Below, piece after piece: positions 44,768 through 54,515 of a DNA stretch of 64,000 nt. Each line of letters begins with the position of its first letter. Positions within the stretch are counted from its first letter, which is position 1. This stretch comes from Rhizobium sp. CIAT894 (GTDB taxonomy: Bacteria; Pseudomonadota; Alphaproteobacteria; Rhizobiales; Rhizobiaceae), in the NCBI RefSeq assembly GCF_000172795.2, contig NZ_CP020947.1, positions 871,001 through 935,000 of the forward strand, written 5' to 3'. The notes beneath the pieces are model-generated. The model did no database searches and was not told the DNA's origin. It saw only the letters and a list, made by a program, of their open reading frames with translations. A program made the translations under genes and the position numbers.

Positions 44768-46882
44768 TCAACCCGAAATCTTCGAGAAATCCGCCACCGT
44801 TCCTGTCGCTTCGCGGATCAGCCGCAGCAAGGCGAGGCGGTTGGCCCGGATGGCGGCGTCTTCGTCGTTGACGAGCACGTCTTCGAAGAAGCGGTCGACC
44901 GGGCCGCGCAGCTTGGAAAGTGCTGCCATCGCCGAGCGGAAATCTTCTCCGGCGACGGCATCAGCCGCCTCCTTCGATGCGGCCGATATTGCCGCAAACA
45001 GTTCCTTTTCGGCATCGAGCTTCAGAAGGGCGGGCGAAACGGCGTCGGCGATCACGGTGCCCTTCTTCTCCTCGGCGGCGAGCAGCTGCGTCGCGCGCTT
45101 GGTGCCGGCAAGCAGGTTCTTGCCGTCCTCGGAGGTGATGAAGGCCGTCAGTGCTTCGACGCGGCGCGCCACCATCAGCAGGTCGTCGGCTTCAGGCGTC
45201 AGCACGGCGTCGATGAGATCGTGACGGGCGCCCTGGTCGCGCAGATAGACCTTGAGACGGTCGTGGAAGAAGGAGAGGAGATCGGTGTCCTTTGATGTCG
45301 CCAGGAGCGGCAGGCGAACCCTGCGCTCCAGCAGGATTCTGACGACACCGAGTGCGGCGCGGCGCAGAGCGAAGGGATCTTTGGAGCCTGTCGGCTTTTC
45401 ATCGATCGCCCAGAAGCCGATCAGCGTATCGAGCTTATCCGCAAGAGCGACCGTGATCGCTACCTTGTCCTCCGGCACGCGGTCCGATGGGCCTTGCGGC
45501 TTGTAGTGATCCTCGATCGCCGCGGCAACCGAGGCATTCTCGCCCTGCAGCACCGCATATTTACGGCCCATCAAGCCCTGCAATTCCGGGAATTCTCCGA
45601 CAGCCTCGGTGCGCAGGTCGGCCTTGGCGAGCACGGCAGCGCGATCCACGAGAGCCGCGTCCGCGCCGGTAATTTTCGCCAGCTCCGATGCCAGCGCCCG
45701 AATGCGGGCGACGCGGGCTCCCTGCGTGCCAAGCTTGGCATGGAAGGTGACGTCGAGCGCATCGAGCTTGGCCATGCGCTGGTCGAGCGGCTGCTTCAGG
45801 TCGAGGCCGAATTTTGCGGCAGATGCCTCGAGCGTCTCAAGATCCGGCAGGTTGCCCTGGTCGCGCTTCCAGAAATGCAGCGCGTCCGAAAGCCGGGCCC
45901 GCACCACCTTGCCGTTGCCGTGGACGATTTCCTTGCCGCCGTCATGCGCCTGGATATTGGAGACCAGGATGAATTTGTTCGAAAGCGTCTCTTCACCCTG
46001 TTTGCGGGTAACGAAGCACTTCTGATTGGTCTTGATCGTCAGCCGGATGATCTCCGAGGGAATGGAGAGATAATCCTCCTCGAAGCTGCCCATCAGCACC
46101 TGCGGCCATTCGACGAGACCGGAGACTTCCTCCAGCAGGCCTTCGTCTTCCACCAGTTCGAGGCCATTGGCGAAGGCGATGTCGCGGGCGTCGTGCAGGA
46201 TGATGTCCTTGCGCCGCTCGGCATCGAGGATGACCTTGGCCTTTTCCAGGCTCGCCGCATAATCGTCGAAGCGTCGCACCGTGATCGCCTCGGGCGCATG
46301 GAAGCGATGGCCATAGGTGATGTTGGAAGCGGTGAGGCCGTCGATCTCGAAGGGAATGACGGTAGTTTCTTCATGCTCCGGGCCGAAGGTGCAGACGATC
46401 GACTGCAGCGGCCGCACCCAGCGAAGCGCGCCGGGCCTGGACGATGCCTTGCCCCAGCGCATCGATTTCGGCCAGGGAAAATCGCGGATGATGCCCGGCA
46501 TGACTTCGGCGACGATCTCTTCCGTCGCGCGGCCAGGCTTTGAAATCACCGCGACGTAGAAATCACCCTTCTTCGGATCGCTCACCACCTGCGCCTCGGA
46601 GACCGACGACAGGCCGGCGCCGCGCAGAAAGCCTTCGATTGCCTTCTCATTGGCGTCGGTGCGCGGTCCCTTGCGTTCCTCGCGCACGTCGGCGGAGCGC
46701 GCCGTCAGGCCGTGAATATCGAGCGCCAGCCGGCGCGGCGTCCAATATTCGCGCGCGCCCTCATAGGACAGACCCGCTTCGACAAGCGCATCGGTGACGA
46801 GCTTCTTCAGGTCGCCGGCAGCCTTGCGCTGCATGCGGGCCGGAATCTCTTCGGAGCGGAGTTCGAGAAGAAGGTTTGGCAT
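44768..46882 (-). CDS. glyS: glycine--tRNA ligase beta subunit
   Basis: A 704-residue beta subunit, needed for tRNA binding with the alpha subunit GlyQ. N-terminal family block [17 protein letters not shown], then [14 protein letters not shown] near 48, [26 protein letters not shown] (about 140-165) and [15 protein letters not shown] near 265. The C-terminal part includes the HD-like and anticodon-binding regions ([13 protein letters not shown] near 485; [16 protein letters not shown] near 505). The ATG at 46882 gives the standard MPNLLLEL start. Unusually it faces away from glyQ, with seven genes between. Confidence 0.96.
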   Translation of the reverse strand: MPNLLLELRSEEIPARMQRKAAGDLKKLVTDALVEAGLSYEGAREYWTPRRLALDIHGLTARSADVREERKGPRTDANEKAIEGFLRGAGLSSVSEAQVVSDPKKGDFYVAVISKPGRATEEIVAEVMPGIIRDFPWPKSMRWGKASSRPGALRWVRPLQSIVCTFGPEHEETTVIPFEIDGLTASNITYGHRFHAPEAITVRRFDDYAASLEKAKVILDAERRKDIILHDARDIAFANGLELVEDEGLLEEVSGLVEWPQVLMGSFEEDYLSIPSEIIRLTIKTNQKCFVTRKQGEETLSNKFILVSNIQAHDGGKEIVHGNGKVVRARLSDALHFWKRDQGNLPDLETLEASAAKFGLDLKQPLDQRMAKLDALDVTFHAKLGTQGARVARIRALASELAKITGADAALVDRAAVLAKADLRTEAVGEFPELQGLMGRKYAVLQGENASVAAAIEDHYKPQGPSDRVPEDKVAITVALADKLDTLIGFWAIDEKPTGSKDPFALRRAALGVVRILLERRVRLPLLATSKDTDLLSFFHDRLKVYLRDQGARHDLIDAVLTPEADDLLMVARRVEALTAFITSEDGKNLLAGTKRATQLLAAEEKKGTVIADAVSPALLKLDAEKELFAAISAASKEAADAVAGEDFRSAMAALSKLRGPVDRFFEDVLVNDEDAAIRANRLALLRLIREATGTVADFSKISG

Positions 46883-47007
46883 GTCACTCTTTTCCTTGCG
46901 CCCGCGGGCAGGGCGATCCAAAAACGTTGCTTCTGCTATCAAAGAATGCCGCATCTGCACAACCGCAAAAACGGCGGAGCGCGAAGGGTGGACGATTGGT
47001 AGGCGTT

Positions 47008-47190
47008 GTGCCGAGTGGCCCCCTCATCTGCCTGCGGCATCTTCTCCCCGCTGGGGAGAAGGGGAATCGTGGCAACGTCTCTTTTTCCTAGAAACGTCTG
47101 CAGTGGAAAGAGAGGCACGCGGCTGCTCCCCTCTTCTCCCCAGCGGGGAGAAGGTGGCCCGTAGGGTCGGATGAGGGGGCCACACGGCAC
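47008..47190. repeat. element R4, arms in reversed order
   Basis: The outer ends GTGCCGAGTGGCCCCCTCAT and ATGAGGGGGCCACACGGCAC are inverted. CTTCTCCCCGCTGGGGAGAA and TTCTCCCCAGCGGGGAGAAG lie inside. In R1 and R3 these blocks have the opposite order, so R4 and R5 are the inside-out arrangement. It occupies the gap between the divergent genes glyS and tex, 125 bases from one start and 113 from the other. Confidence 0.88.
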
Positions 47191-47303
47191 AATGCCGATG
47201 ATCCTTGATTCCATCAACTTCCGCTGTGGAAACCACAGTCGGGCATTGCCTTGCCGCTTTTCGCCGCTATGGTCCCGCAACTTTCGTCGGAACAGGAAAT
47301 CCC

Positions 47304-49613
47304 ATGGCCGCTGACCTCCGCTTTCTCGCAGCCCGTATCTCGGCCGAAATCAACGCCCGGCCGGACCAGGCCAAAGCCGCCATCGAGCTGCTCGACGAGG
47401 GCGCCACCGTGCCCTTCATCGCCCGCTACCGCAAGGAAGTGACGGGCGGGCTCGATGACACGCAACTGCGCGATCTCGCCGAGCGGCTGGTCTATCTGCG
47501 CGAACTCGAGGCTCGGCGCGACACGATCGTCGAATCGATCACCGCCCAGGGCAAGATGACCGACGAGTTGATGACCAAGGTCGCGGGCGCCGCAACCAAG
47601 GCCGAGCTCGAGGATCTCTATCTGCCCTACAAGCCGAAGCGCCGCACCCGCGCCGAAATCGCCCGCGAACGCGGCCTCGGCCCGCTTGCCGAGGCGATCC
47701 TGGCCGAGCGCGGCCGGGAGCCGGCGGTGCTCGCCGAAGGCTTCATCACCGCCGATGTGACTGACGTAAAGACGGCGCTCGAAGGCGCGCGCGACATCAT
47801 CGCCGAAGGTATTGCCGAAAATGCCGACCTGCTCGGCAGATTGCGCGCCCACATGCGCCAGGCGTCCCTGCTGAAGGCCAGGGTCGTCGACGGCAAGCAG
47901 GCGGCGGGCGAAAAGTTTTCCGATTATTTCGACCATTCCGAACGCTGGGCGACCGCGCCCGGCCACCGTGCGCTCGCCATGCTGCGCGGCTGGAACGAGG
48001 AGGTGCTGACGCTGACGATCGAGGCCGACGCCGAGACCCTCTCGCCGAACAAGCCGGTCGAACGCATGATCGCTGCCGCCTACGAGATCGGTGCGAGCCG
48101 CCCCGGCGACCGCTGGCTGATGGAGGTCGCAAGCTGGACCTGGCGCGTCAAGCTCTCCATGTCGCTCTCGCTCGACCTGATGCGCGAACTGCGTGAGAGG
48201 GCCGAAGAAGAGGCGATCCATGTCTTCGCCCGCAATCTCAAGGATCTGCTGCTGGCGGCACCCGCCGGCTCGCGCGCGACGATGGGCCTCGATCCCGGCA
48301 TCCGCACCGGCGTCAAGGTCGCCGTCGTCGACGGCACCGGCAAGGTGGTTGCGACATCGACGGTCTGTCCCTTCCAGCCGCGGAACGACGTGCGCGGCGC
48401 CCAGATCGAGCTCGCATCGCTGATCCGCAAGCACAATGTCGAGCTGATCTCGATCGGCAACGGCACCGGCAGCCGCGAGACCGAAAAGCTGGTGGCCGAC
48501 ATGCTGGCTGAGCTTCCGGCGCCGAAGCCGACCAAGGTCATCGTCTCGGAAGCCGGCGCCTCGGTCTATTCCGCCTCGGCAACCGCAGCGGCCGAGTTTC
48601 CCGATCTCGACGTGTCGCTGCGCGGTGCCGTCTCCATCGCGCGGCGCCTGCAGGATCCCTTGGCCGAACTCGTCAAGATCGAGCCGAAGTCGATCGGCGT
48701 CGGCCAGTATCAGCACGATGTCGACCAGCAGAAGCTGTCGCGTTCGCTCGATGCCGTGGTGGAAGACGCGGTGAATGCCGTCGGCGTCGATCTCAACACC
48801 GCGTCGGCGCCGCTGCTGTCCCGCGTCTCCGGCCTCGGCCCCTCGATCGCCGATGCCATCGTCCGCCACCGCGACAGCGAGGGCCGTTTCGAGACCCGGC
48901 GCGATCTGTTGAAGGTCGCAAGACTTGGCGGGCGCACCTTCGAGCAATGTGCCGGCTTCCTGCGCATCCCCAACGGCAAGGAGCCGCTCGATGCCTCCTC
49001 CGTCCATCCGGAAGCCTATGGCGTCGCCAAGAAGATCGTCGCCGCCTGCGGCCGCGATCTGCGCGCGCTGATGGGCGACAGCGCCGTCTTGAAATCTGTT
49101 GATCCGCGCCAGTTCATCGACGAGAAATTCGGCCTGCCGACGGTGAAAGACATCCTCTCGGAACTGGAAAAGCCCGGCCGCGACCCGCGTCCGAGCTTCA
49201 AGACCGCGACCTTCGCCGAGGGCGTCAATGAAATTTCCGATCTCAAGCCCGGCATGGTGCTGGAAGGCACGGTGACCAATGTCGCCGCCTTCGGCGCCTT
49301 CGTCGATATCGGCGTGCACCAGGATGGCCTGGTGCATGTGTCTCAGCTCGCCGACCGTTTCGTCAAGGATCCGCACGAGGTCGTCAAGGCTGGTGACGTC
49401 GTCAAGGTGCGGGTCGTCGAGGTCGACGCCAAGCGCAAGCGCATCGCTCTGTCGATGAAACGGGATGACGGTTCTGCAGCACCGCCGCCGCGTGGTGATT
49501 CTCGCGGAAACCAGGGCTCGCGGCCGCAGAACGAAAGACGGCCGGCCGCGCCGAAACAGGAGAGCCAGGGTGCCTTCGGCGCCGCGCTGGCCGAAGCGAT
49601 GAAGCGAAAATAA
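47304..49613 (+). CDS. tex: Tex family transcription accessory/RNA-binding protein
   Basis: A 769-residue Tex protein, a cytoplasmic nucleic-acid binding factor related to eukaryotic Spt6. The helical N-terminal part has [20 protein letters not shown] near 28 and [22 protein letters not shown] near 100. A YqgF-like domain starts with [19 protein letters not shown] near 330. Helix-hairpin-helix segments lie near 495-560 ([20 protein letters not shown]). The S1 RNA-binding domain is at about 645-720 ([21 protein letters not shown]). A charged, Pro/Gly-rich tail follows. ATG 47304 is the family start ([12 protein letters not shown]); earlier in-frame sequence overlaps R4's flank. Confidence 0.95.
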   Translation: MAADLRFLAARISAEINARPDQAKAAIELLDEGATVPFIARYRKEVTGGLDDTQLRDLAERLVYLRELEARRDTIVESITAQGKMTDELMTKVAGAATKAELEDLYLPYKPKRRTRAEIARERGLGPLAEAILAERGREPAVLAEGFITADVTDVKTALEGARDIIAEGIAENADLLGRLRAHMRQASLLKARVVDGKQAAGEKFSDYFDHSERWATAPGHRALAMLRGWNEEVLTLTIEADAETLSPNKPVERMIAAAYEIGASRPGDRWLMEVASWTWRVKLSMSLSLDLMRELRERAEEEAIHVFARNLKDLLLAAPAGSRATMGLDPGIRTGVKVAVVDGTGKVVATSTVCPFQPRNDVRGAQIELASLIRKHNVELISIGNGTGSRETEKLVADMLAELPAPKPTKVIVSEAGASVYSASATAAAEFPDLDVSLRGAVSIARRLQDPLAELVKIEPKSIGVGQYQHDVDQQKLSRSLDAVVEDAVNAVGVDLNTASAPLLSRVSGLGPSIADAIVRHRDSEGRFETRRDLLKVARLGGRTFEQCAGFLRIPNGKEPLDASSVHPEAYGVAKKIVAACGRDLRALMGDSAVLKSVDPRQFIDEKFGLPTVKDILSELEKPGRDPRPSFKTATFAEGVNEISDLKPGMVLEGTVTNVAAFGAFVDIGVHQDGLVHVSQLADRFVKDPHEVVKAGDVVKVRVVEVDAKRKRIALSMKRDDGSAAPPPRGDSRGNQGSRPQNERRPAAPKQESQGAFGAALAEAMKRK

Positions 49614-49690
49614 GGGCTTAGCTGGCATTTCGGCAAAAATGCAACAGTTTGGCAGCGTTCTTTACAGAGTGCTAAATCCGGCGCTTGTAA

Positions 49691-49732
49691 GGCGAAAGAG
49701 ATCGCCTAAGTTGATGTGACCATCCTGTCACA
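49691..49732 (+). promoter_or_regulatory. two palindromes just upstream of cfa
   Basis: GGCGAAAGAGATCGCC (49691-49706) has 5-base arms. TGTGACCATCCTGTCACA (49715-49732) has TGTGAC/GTCACA arms with a 6-base spacer and resembles CRP/FNR-type operators. It ends 14 bases before the cfa start, so it would cover the ribosome site region or the transcript start, suggesting repression or an RNA hairpin over the start. Confidence 0.45.
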
Positions 49733-49746
49733 TTTGCGAGGCGTCC

Positions 49747-51006
49747 ATGGCGTCGGCTTTCTTATCGATCGTCCAGCAAATCATCCGCAAGGGTTCGTTG
49801 AAACTTACCCTTGCCAATGGCGACACTCATATGATCGGCGACGGCACCGGCGACATGGTGGTCGCCCGGCTTGCCGATCAGGAGGCCGAAGACGCCATCC
49901 GCCGCGACCCGACGATGAAGCTCGGGGAAATGTACATGCAGGGCCGGTTCATTCTCGAACAGGGCAACATCTATGATTTCCTGTCGCTGGTGAAGCAGAA
50001 CACCACCAACGAAATCTTCGATTTCAAGATGGCGGCACTGCTTCTCGGTCGCATTGCGTTGCAGCAGCTGAAGAGCCGCCTGCCGGTCAATCGCAACAAG
50101 CACAATGTCGCCCATCATTACGACCTGTCGGCCAAGCTCTTCGATCTTTTCCTCGATGAGGACTGGCAATATTCCTGCGCCTATTTCGACCCGCCGGGCA
50201 TCGGTCTCGACGAGGCGCAGCTTGCCAAGAAACGCCATATCGCCGCCAAGCTTCTCCTTGAGCCCAACCAGCGGATCCTGGAGATCGGCTCGGGCTGGGG
50301 CGGCATGGGCATGTATCTGGCGGAGGCGACCGAAGGCGCCGATTTTACCGGCATCACGCTCAGCGAAGAACAGCTGAAGGTCTCGCGTGACCGGGCTGCA
50401 AAGCGCGGCCTTGACGATCGGATACGTTTCGAGCTGCAGGATTATCGCAGCATGACCGGCAAAAAGTTCGACCGCATCGTCTCGGTCGGCATGTTCGAAC
50501 ATGTCGGGATCGGCAATTACCCTAACTTCTTCCGCAAGGTAGCTGATCTGCTCGACGATAACGGCGTCATGGTGCTGCATTCGATCGGCCGTCCGAGGCC
50601 GGCCTTCGGCACCAACGCCTTCATCGAAAAGTATATTTTTCCCGGCGGTTATATCCCGTCCGTCGGCGAAGTCGTGCCGCCGCTCGAAAAGGCCGGGCTG
50701 CTGGTCCGGGATGTTGAAATCCTGCCGATGCATTATGCCTATACGCTGCGCCACTGGCGCGAGCGCTTCGTGGCGCGCAAGGCCGAAGCGGTGGCGCTTT
50801 ACGACGAGCAGTTCTTCCGCATGTGGGAATTCTATCTGGCCGGCTCGGAAATCGGCTTCCGCTGGGACGAACTCTTCATCCTGCAGATCCAGATCGCCAA
50901 GAACCAGTTCACCGTTCCCGACAACCGCAATTACATTGCGCGCAACGAAGCCAAGCTGAAGGAATTCGAGGCGAGGCGCCCCCCGCTCGAAAAGGTGACC
51001 TTCTGA
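49747..51006 (+). CDS. cfa: cyclopropane-fatty-acyl-phospholipid synthase
   Basis: A 419-residue enzyme that methylenates unsaturated acyl chains of membrane phospholipids using SAM. A non-catalytic N-terminal part (about 1-100) precedes the methyltransferase domain, whose SAM site is RILEIGSGWGGMGMYLAE near residue 177. NVAHHYDLSAKLFDLFLDEDWQYSCAYF (about 118-146) is the family block with the substrate-side residues, and YIFPGGYIPSVGEV near 297 follows. The start is the first ATG. A palindromic site lies just upstream. Cyclopropane lipids are tied to acid and stationary-phase stress in rhizobia; control here is not established. Confidence 0.95.
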   Translation: MASAFLSIVQQIIRKGSLKLTLANGDTHMIGDGTGDMVVARLADQEAEDAIRRDPTMKLGEMYMQGRFILEQGNIYDFLSLVKQNTTNEIFDFKMAALLLGRIALQQLKSRLPVNRNKHNVAHHYDLSAKLFDLFLDEDWQYSCAYFDPPGIGLDEAQLAKKRHIAAKLLLEPNQRILEIGSGWGGMGMYLAEATEGADFTGITLSEEQLKVSRDRAAKRGLDDRIRFELQDYRSMTGKKFDRIVSVGMFEHVGIGNYPNFFRKVADLLDDNGVMVLHSIGRPRPAFGTNAFIEKYIFPGGYIPSVGEVVPPLEKAGLLVRDVEILPMHYAYTLRHWRERFVARKAEAVALYDEQFFRMWEFYLAGSEIGFRWDELFILQIQIAKNQFTVPDNRNYIARNEAKLKEFEARRPPLEKVTF

Positions 51007-51046
51007 GCGGTGGCACCCGTGCCGGTCATAATGAAAGGGCATGCCG

Positions 51047-51628
51047 ATGAGCAGTGCGTTTCCCGAGATCTATCTGGTCCGCCACGGCGAAACCGAATGG
51101 AGCCTGTCCGGGCGCCATACCGGCCGCAGCGATATTCCCCTGACTGTGAACGGCGAGGCCGCCGCCCGTAAGCTGACCGAACGGCTTTCCGGCCTTTCCT
51201 TCTCCGCCGTCTGGTCGAGCCCATCGGCGCGGGCCCGCACGACCTGCGCGCTCGCCGGTTTCGGATCGGGCGCGGTGATCAGGGAGGATCTCGCCGAATG
51301 GGATTACGGCGCCTATGAAGGCATCACCACCAAAGCGATCCTGGCCGCCCGCCCGGGCTGGCAGCTCTTTCGCGACGGCTGCCCGAACGGCGAGTTCGCC
51401 GCCGATGTCGGCGCTCGCGCCGACGCCGTCATCCATGCGCTTCGCGAGGCCACCGGCACCATCCTGATTTTCTCCAGTTCGCATTTCCTGCGCGTGCTCG
51501 CCGCCCGCTGGCTCGGCCTGCCGCCGGAAGGCGGCGCATATTTCTCGCTGGATACGGCTTCTATCAGCGTGCTCGGTTACGAACATGATCTGACGGAGCC
51601 GGTCATTCGCCGGTGGAACCAGCGGTAG
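51047..51628 (+). CDS. histidine phosphatase family protein
   Basis: A 193-residue member of the histidine phosphatase (phosphoglycerate mutase-like) superfamily. The catalytic RHG motif is YLVRHGETEWS near residue 10; the second histidine is in SSSHFLRVLAARWLGL near 148, and SSPSARARTTCALAG near 58 and EWDYGAYEG near 85 complete the active-site pattern. The substrate could be a sugar phosphate or a nucleotide derivative. ATG 51047 is 7 bases from AAAGGG, whereas ATG 51041 is too close to it. It lies 40 bases after cfa in the same direction. Confidence 0.87.
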   Translation: MSSAFPEIYLVRHGETEWSLSGRHTGRSDIPLTVNGEAAARKLTERLSGLSFSAVWSSPSARARTTCALAGFGSGAVIREDLAEWDYGAYEGITTKAILAARPGWQLFRDGCPNGEFAADVGARADAVIHALREATGTILIFSSSHFLRVLAARWLGLPPEGGAYFSLDTASISVLGYEHDLTEPVIRRWNQR

Positions 51629-51672
51629 GAATGCTGAGGGGGACTTCAGGATAACTGATGGTCGTTGGCGGT

Positions 51673-51814
51673 GTGCCGTGTGGCCCCCTCATCCGGCCCT
51701 TCGGGCCACCTTCTCCCCGCTGGGGCGAAGGGGTTATGCTGCGACCTCTCGATTCTCCCTTCTCCCCAGCGGGGAGAAGGTGCCCGTAGGGCGGATGAGG
51801 GGGCCGCACGGCAC
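51673..51814. repeat. element R5, arms in reversed order
   Basis: The outer ends GTGCCGTGTGGCCCCCTCAT and GATGAGGGGGCCGCACGGCA are inverted; CTTCTCCCCGCTGGGGCGAA and CTTCTCCCCAGCGGGGAGAA lie inside. It is the same arrangement as R4 and lies between the phosphatase gene and the MipA-like gene, 44 bases after the phosphatase stop. Confidence 0.87.
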
Positions 51815-51929
51815 CACTTTCATGAGCGCCCTTTGTTCGCTGTGGTTAACATTGGGGTAACGACCTCACGATAAATGTAGCCACCGCCGCCCTCCGCGGC
51901 TTTGTTTTTGCGTTTTCTGGAGTGCGGAC

Positions 51930-52742
51930 GTGTCTCATCGATCAGTCGTATCGATCTCTTTGGCTATTGCCCTTTCATCCCCAGCTTTGGCGCTCGCGCA
52001 GGAAAGCGGCCAGCCCTTCTGGTCCGGCGACTGGTATCTGAGCGTCGGCGTCGCCGGCTTCTCCGCTCCGAAATTCGAAGGCTCGTCGCATAATGAATTC
52101 AAGTTCAGCCCGCTGATCTCGGTCGGCCGCCAGGGTGCAGGCCCGCGTTTTTCCTCGCGCAACGACAACCCGTCCTTCGCCCTCATCGACAAGGGCGCCT
52201 TCCGCGCCGGCCTCGTCGGCAAATTCGTCCCCTCGCGCGATGCCGGTGACGACAGTGACCTGAAGGGCTTGAGGAAGGTCAAATGGGGGGCGGAAGCCGG
52301 CGGCTTCGTCGAGGTTTACCCCACAGATTTCCTGCGCGCCCGCGCCGAAGTCCGCCAGGGCATTCGTTCCCACGACGGCATCGTCGCCGATCTCGCCGTC
52401 GATGCCTTCACCGATATCGCGCCCAACCTGCAGCTGTCGGGCGGCCCGCGCGCGACATTTGCCACCGCCGGCTATTACGACGCCTATTACGGCGTCAGCG
52501 CCAAACATGCCGCGGCAAGCGGCCTTGATCCTTACAAGCCGTCGTCGGGCATCCAGTCCTATGGCGCCGGAACGGCCATCACCTGGAAGGCGACTGAAAA
52601 TCTCTCGGCCAGCTCCTTCCTCGAATATAAGCGGCTGGCCGGTCCGGCCGCCGACAGCAGCCTGGTGCGCGATCGCGGTTCGAAGAACCAGATCGTGATC
52701 GGCGTTTCGGCGACCTACAAGTTCAATTTCTCCCTGCAGTGA
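51930..52742 (+). CDS. MipA/OmpV family outer membrane protein
   Basis: A 270-residue outer membrane beta-barrel protein. A signal peptide (about 1-24, VVSISLAIALSSPALALA) is followed by alternating amphipathic strands: WSGDWYLSVGVAGFSAPKFEGSS, LKGLRKVKWGAEAGGFVEVYP, YGVSAKHAAASGL near residue 188, and a C-terminus ending with strand ASATYKFNFSLQ-like VSATYKFNFSLQ. The family is linked to scaffolding of murein enzymes or to small-molecule passage. The start is GTG 51930 with GGAG 7 bases upstream. Family A repeats begin 4 bases after the stop. Confidence 0.88.
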   Translation: MSHRSVVSISLAIALSSPALALAQESGQPFWSGDWYLSVGVAGFSAPKFEGSSHNEFKFSPLISVGRQGAGPRFSSRNDNPSFALIDKGAFRAGLVGKFVPSRDAGDDSDLKGLRKVKWGAEAGGFVEVYPTDFLRARAEVRQGIRSHDGIVADLAVDAFTDIAPNLQLSGGPRATFATAGYYDAYYGVSAKHAAASGLDPYKPSSGIQSYGAGTAITWKATENLSASSFLEYKRLAGPAADSSLVRDRGSKNQIVIGVSATYKFNFSLQ

Positions 52743-52746
52743 TCCA

Positions 52747-52854
52747 ATGCATGTCGCCCGGAAGTGCGTAGCGGTTCCGGGATAACGACATGCATCAAAC
52801 ATCCAGTGCATGTCGCCCGGAAGTGCGTAGCGGTTCCGGGATAACGACATGCAT
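52747..52854. repeat. two family A palindromes, 59-bp period
   Basis: Units at 52747 and 52806: TGCATGTCGCCCGGAAGTGC...TTCCGGGATAACGACATGCAT. The arms carry CCCGG/CCGGG instead of CCTGG/CCAGG, so the two sides changed together. The 10-base spacer (CAAACATCCA) differs from that at 16465, but the period is the same. It is 4 bases after the MipA-like stop. Confidence 0.92.
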
Positions 52855-52908
52855 TAGACAGAGAGATCGCTTCTTGACCGGATCGCCGGCCGGTCGCTAG
52901 ATGGCGGC

Positions 52909-53868
52909 ATGCAAGATACCAACCATCTTAACGACCGCGTTTCCGACGCGCCTTCCGACAACTGGGTCTACCGGATCCTGCCGCCATGGCTCTGGCCCTA
53001 TGCGCAGCTGGCGCGCTGGGACCGCCCGATCGGCTGGCAATTGCTGATGTGGCCATGCTTCTGGTCGGCGACCCTTGCCGCCAATGCGGCGATCGGCGAG
53101 GGGCTCTATTCCGGCAGCCTGCTGGTGTCGCACCTGTTCCTTTATTTCATCGGCGCGGTCGCCATGCGCGGCGCTGGCTGCACCTACAATGATCTCGTCG
53201 ACCACGAGATCGACATGGAAGTGGCGCGCACCCGTTCGCGTCCGCTCCCCTCCGGCCGCGTCACGCGCGCCCGGGCGAAAATCTTCATCGGCCTGCAGGC
53301 GCTGGTCGGGCTTTTCGTGCTCTTGCAGTTCAACTGGTTCACCGTCTTTCTCGGCGTCCTCTCGCTCGGCATCGTGGCGCTTTACCCCTACGCCAAACGC
53401 TTCACCGACTGGCCGCAATTCTATCTCGGCCTTGCCTTCTCCTGGGGTGCGCTGATGGGCTGGGCCGGCATTTTGGGCGGGATTTCCTTTGCGTCCGTCC
53501 TGCTCTATGCCGCTTCCGTCGCCTGGACGATCGGTTACGACACGATTTACGCCCATCAGGACAAGGAGGATGACGAACTGATCGGCGTTCGCTCGACCGC
53601 GCGCCTGTTCGGCGACAGGACGAGAGTATGGCTGATCGGCCTTTATGGGCTGACGCTGGTGCTGATGTTTATGGCTTTCGCGCTCGCCGGCGCCAATCTC
53701 ATCGCTTTCCTGGCCTTGCTCGGCGCGGCCGGCATGTTCGCCTGGCAGATCGTCCGGCTCGATATCGAGGATGCCGCCCAATGCCTGGCGCTGTTCAAAT
53801 CGAACAATCGCGTCGGGCTGATCATCTTCTTCGGCCTCTTCGTCTCGCTGCTGTTTGCCATTCCCTGA
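52909..53868 (+). CDS. ubiA: 4-hydroxybenzoate polyprenyltransferase
   Basis: A 319-residue membrane prenyltransferase of ubiquinone synthesis that attaches the polyprenyl chain to 4-hydroxybenzoate. The first Asp-rich motif NDLVDHEIDMEVARTRSRPL lies near residue 98, and the second, IYAHQDKEDDELIGVRST, near 215; both lie in cytoplasmic loops between about eight membrane helices. The side chain probably comes from the synthase at 32095-33135. The start ATG is the family start; a hairpin terminator lies 24 bases after the stop. Confidence 0.95.
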   Translation: MQDTNHLNDRVSDAPSDNWVYRILPPWLWPYAQLARWDRPIGWQLLMWPCFWSATLAANAAIGEGLYSGSLLVSHLFLYFIGAVAMRGAGCTYNDLVDHEIDMEVARTRSRPLPSGRVTRARAKIFIGLQALVGLFVLLQFNWFTVFLGVLSLGIVALYPYAKRFTDWPQFYLGLAFSWGALMGWAGILGGISFASVLLYAASVAWTIGYDTIYAHQDKEDDELIGVRSTARLFGDRTRVWLIGLYGLTLVLMFMAFALAGANLIAFLALLGAAGMFAWQIVRLDIEDAAQCLALFKSNNRVGLIIFFGLFVSLLFAIP

Positions 53869-53891
53869 TTGAGACGATGAATGAAACGGCG

Positions 53892-53913
53892 AACCCGGCG
53901 CGGGCGCCGGGTT
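53892..53913. terminator. hairpin between convergent ubiA and DUF6101-like genes
   Basis: AACCCGGCG (53892-53900) and CGCCGGGTT (53905-53913) form a 9-bp stem with a 4-base loop, followed by a weak TTC. It is placed to end transcription from both sides. Confidence 0.55.
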
Positions 53914-53948
53914 TCGAAATGCTGCGAAACGAAGTGTCGCGATATCGC

Positions 53949-54515
53949 TCAGTGGCGGGCGATGATTTCCTTGCCTTCGATCCGCATGGCGACGCCGAGC
54001 TGGCCGGTGGTGCGGCGCACGAGGAAACGCGGGCGGCGATTGGCGAAGTAGGAATGACGGCGGCGCGGCTTGAGATCGCTGGTGCGCAAGCCCCCGATAT
54101 GATCTTCGAGCGGACGGGCGACGCCGTCGGCCTCGACCATCAGCATTGGAATGCGGAAGGCTTCCGACCAGCTGCGCCAGTCGGCGGCGATATCGCTGAG
54201 ATCATGGGCGACGAGCAGCGGGATGCAGAGCTCGGGATCGGCGTGGTGCAGCTCGAGCGTGACGGTAACCTCACCGTCGCCATGGTCGATGGCGCGGGCG
54301 GCGACACCCTTGAAGACGCGCTTCGGCAGCGCAATCGACAGCGGCAGCCCGCTGGAAGGCAGGACTTTGCGCAGCACCGCGCCGCGTTCGTCGATAGTGA
54401 TATTCACGTCATCCGAACAATCATGGATGGCGTAGCTGACCTGCTGGGGAAAGCGGGACGGATCGAGGCGTAACGTCGTGCCGGCCCAGGCCGGCTTCTT
54501 TACGGGATTGTTCAT
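53949..54515 (-). CDS. conserved rhizobial protein, DUF6101-like
   Basis: A 188-residue soluble protein (MNNPVKKPAWAGTTLRLDPSRFPQQV...) with a predicted beta-rich middle (VNITIDERGAVLRKVLPSSGLPLSIALP; GEVTVTLELHHADPELCIPLLVAHDLSDIAADW) and a basic C-terminus (KPRRRHSYFANRRPRFLVRR). No signal peptide or membrane helix. I think it matches DUF6101, a family of Rhizobiales proteins of unknown function, but this is from memory of its style. The KPRRR...RRPRFLVRR stretch could contact nucleic acid or membrane lipid. It is divergent from the DUF1217 repeat gene. Confidence 0.7.
   Translation of the reverse strand: MNNPVKKPAWAGTTLRLDPSRFPQQVSYAIHDCSDDVNITIDERGAVLRKVLPSSGLPLSIALPKRVFKGVAARAIDHGDGEVTVTLELHHADPELCIPLLVAHDLSDIAADWRSWSEAFRIPMLMVEADGVARPLEDHIGGLRTSDLKPRRRHSYFANRRPRFLVRRTTGQLGVAMRIEGKEIIARH

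Noticed and set aside
47214..49628. An 804-codon open frame on the minus strand opposite tex
   Set aside because: It is the mirror of tex; high GC with strong third-position bias keeps antisense frames open. No domain or plausible start was seen.
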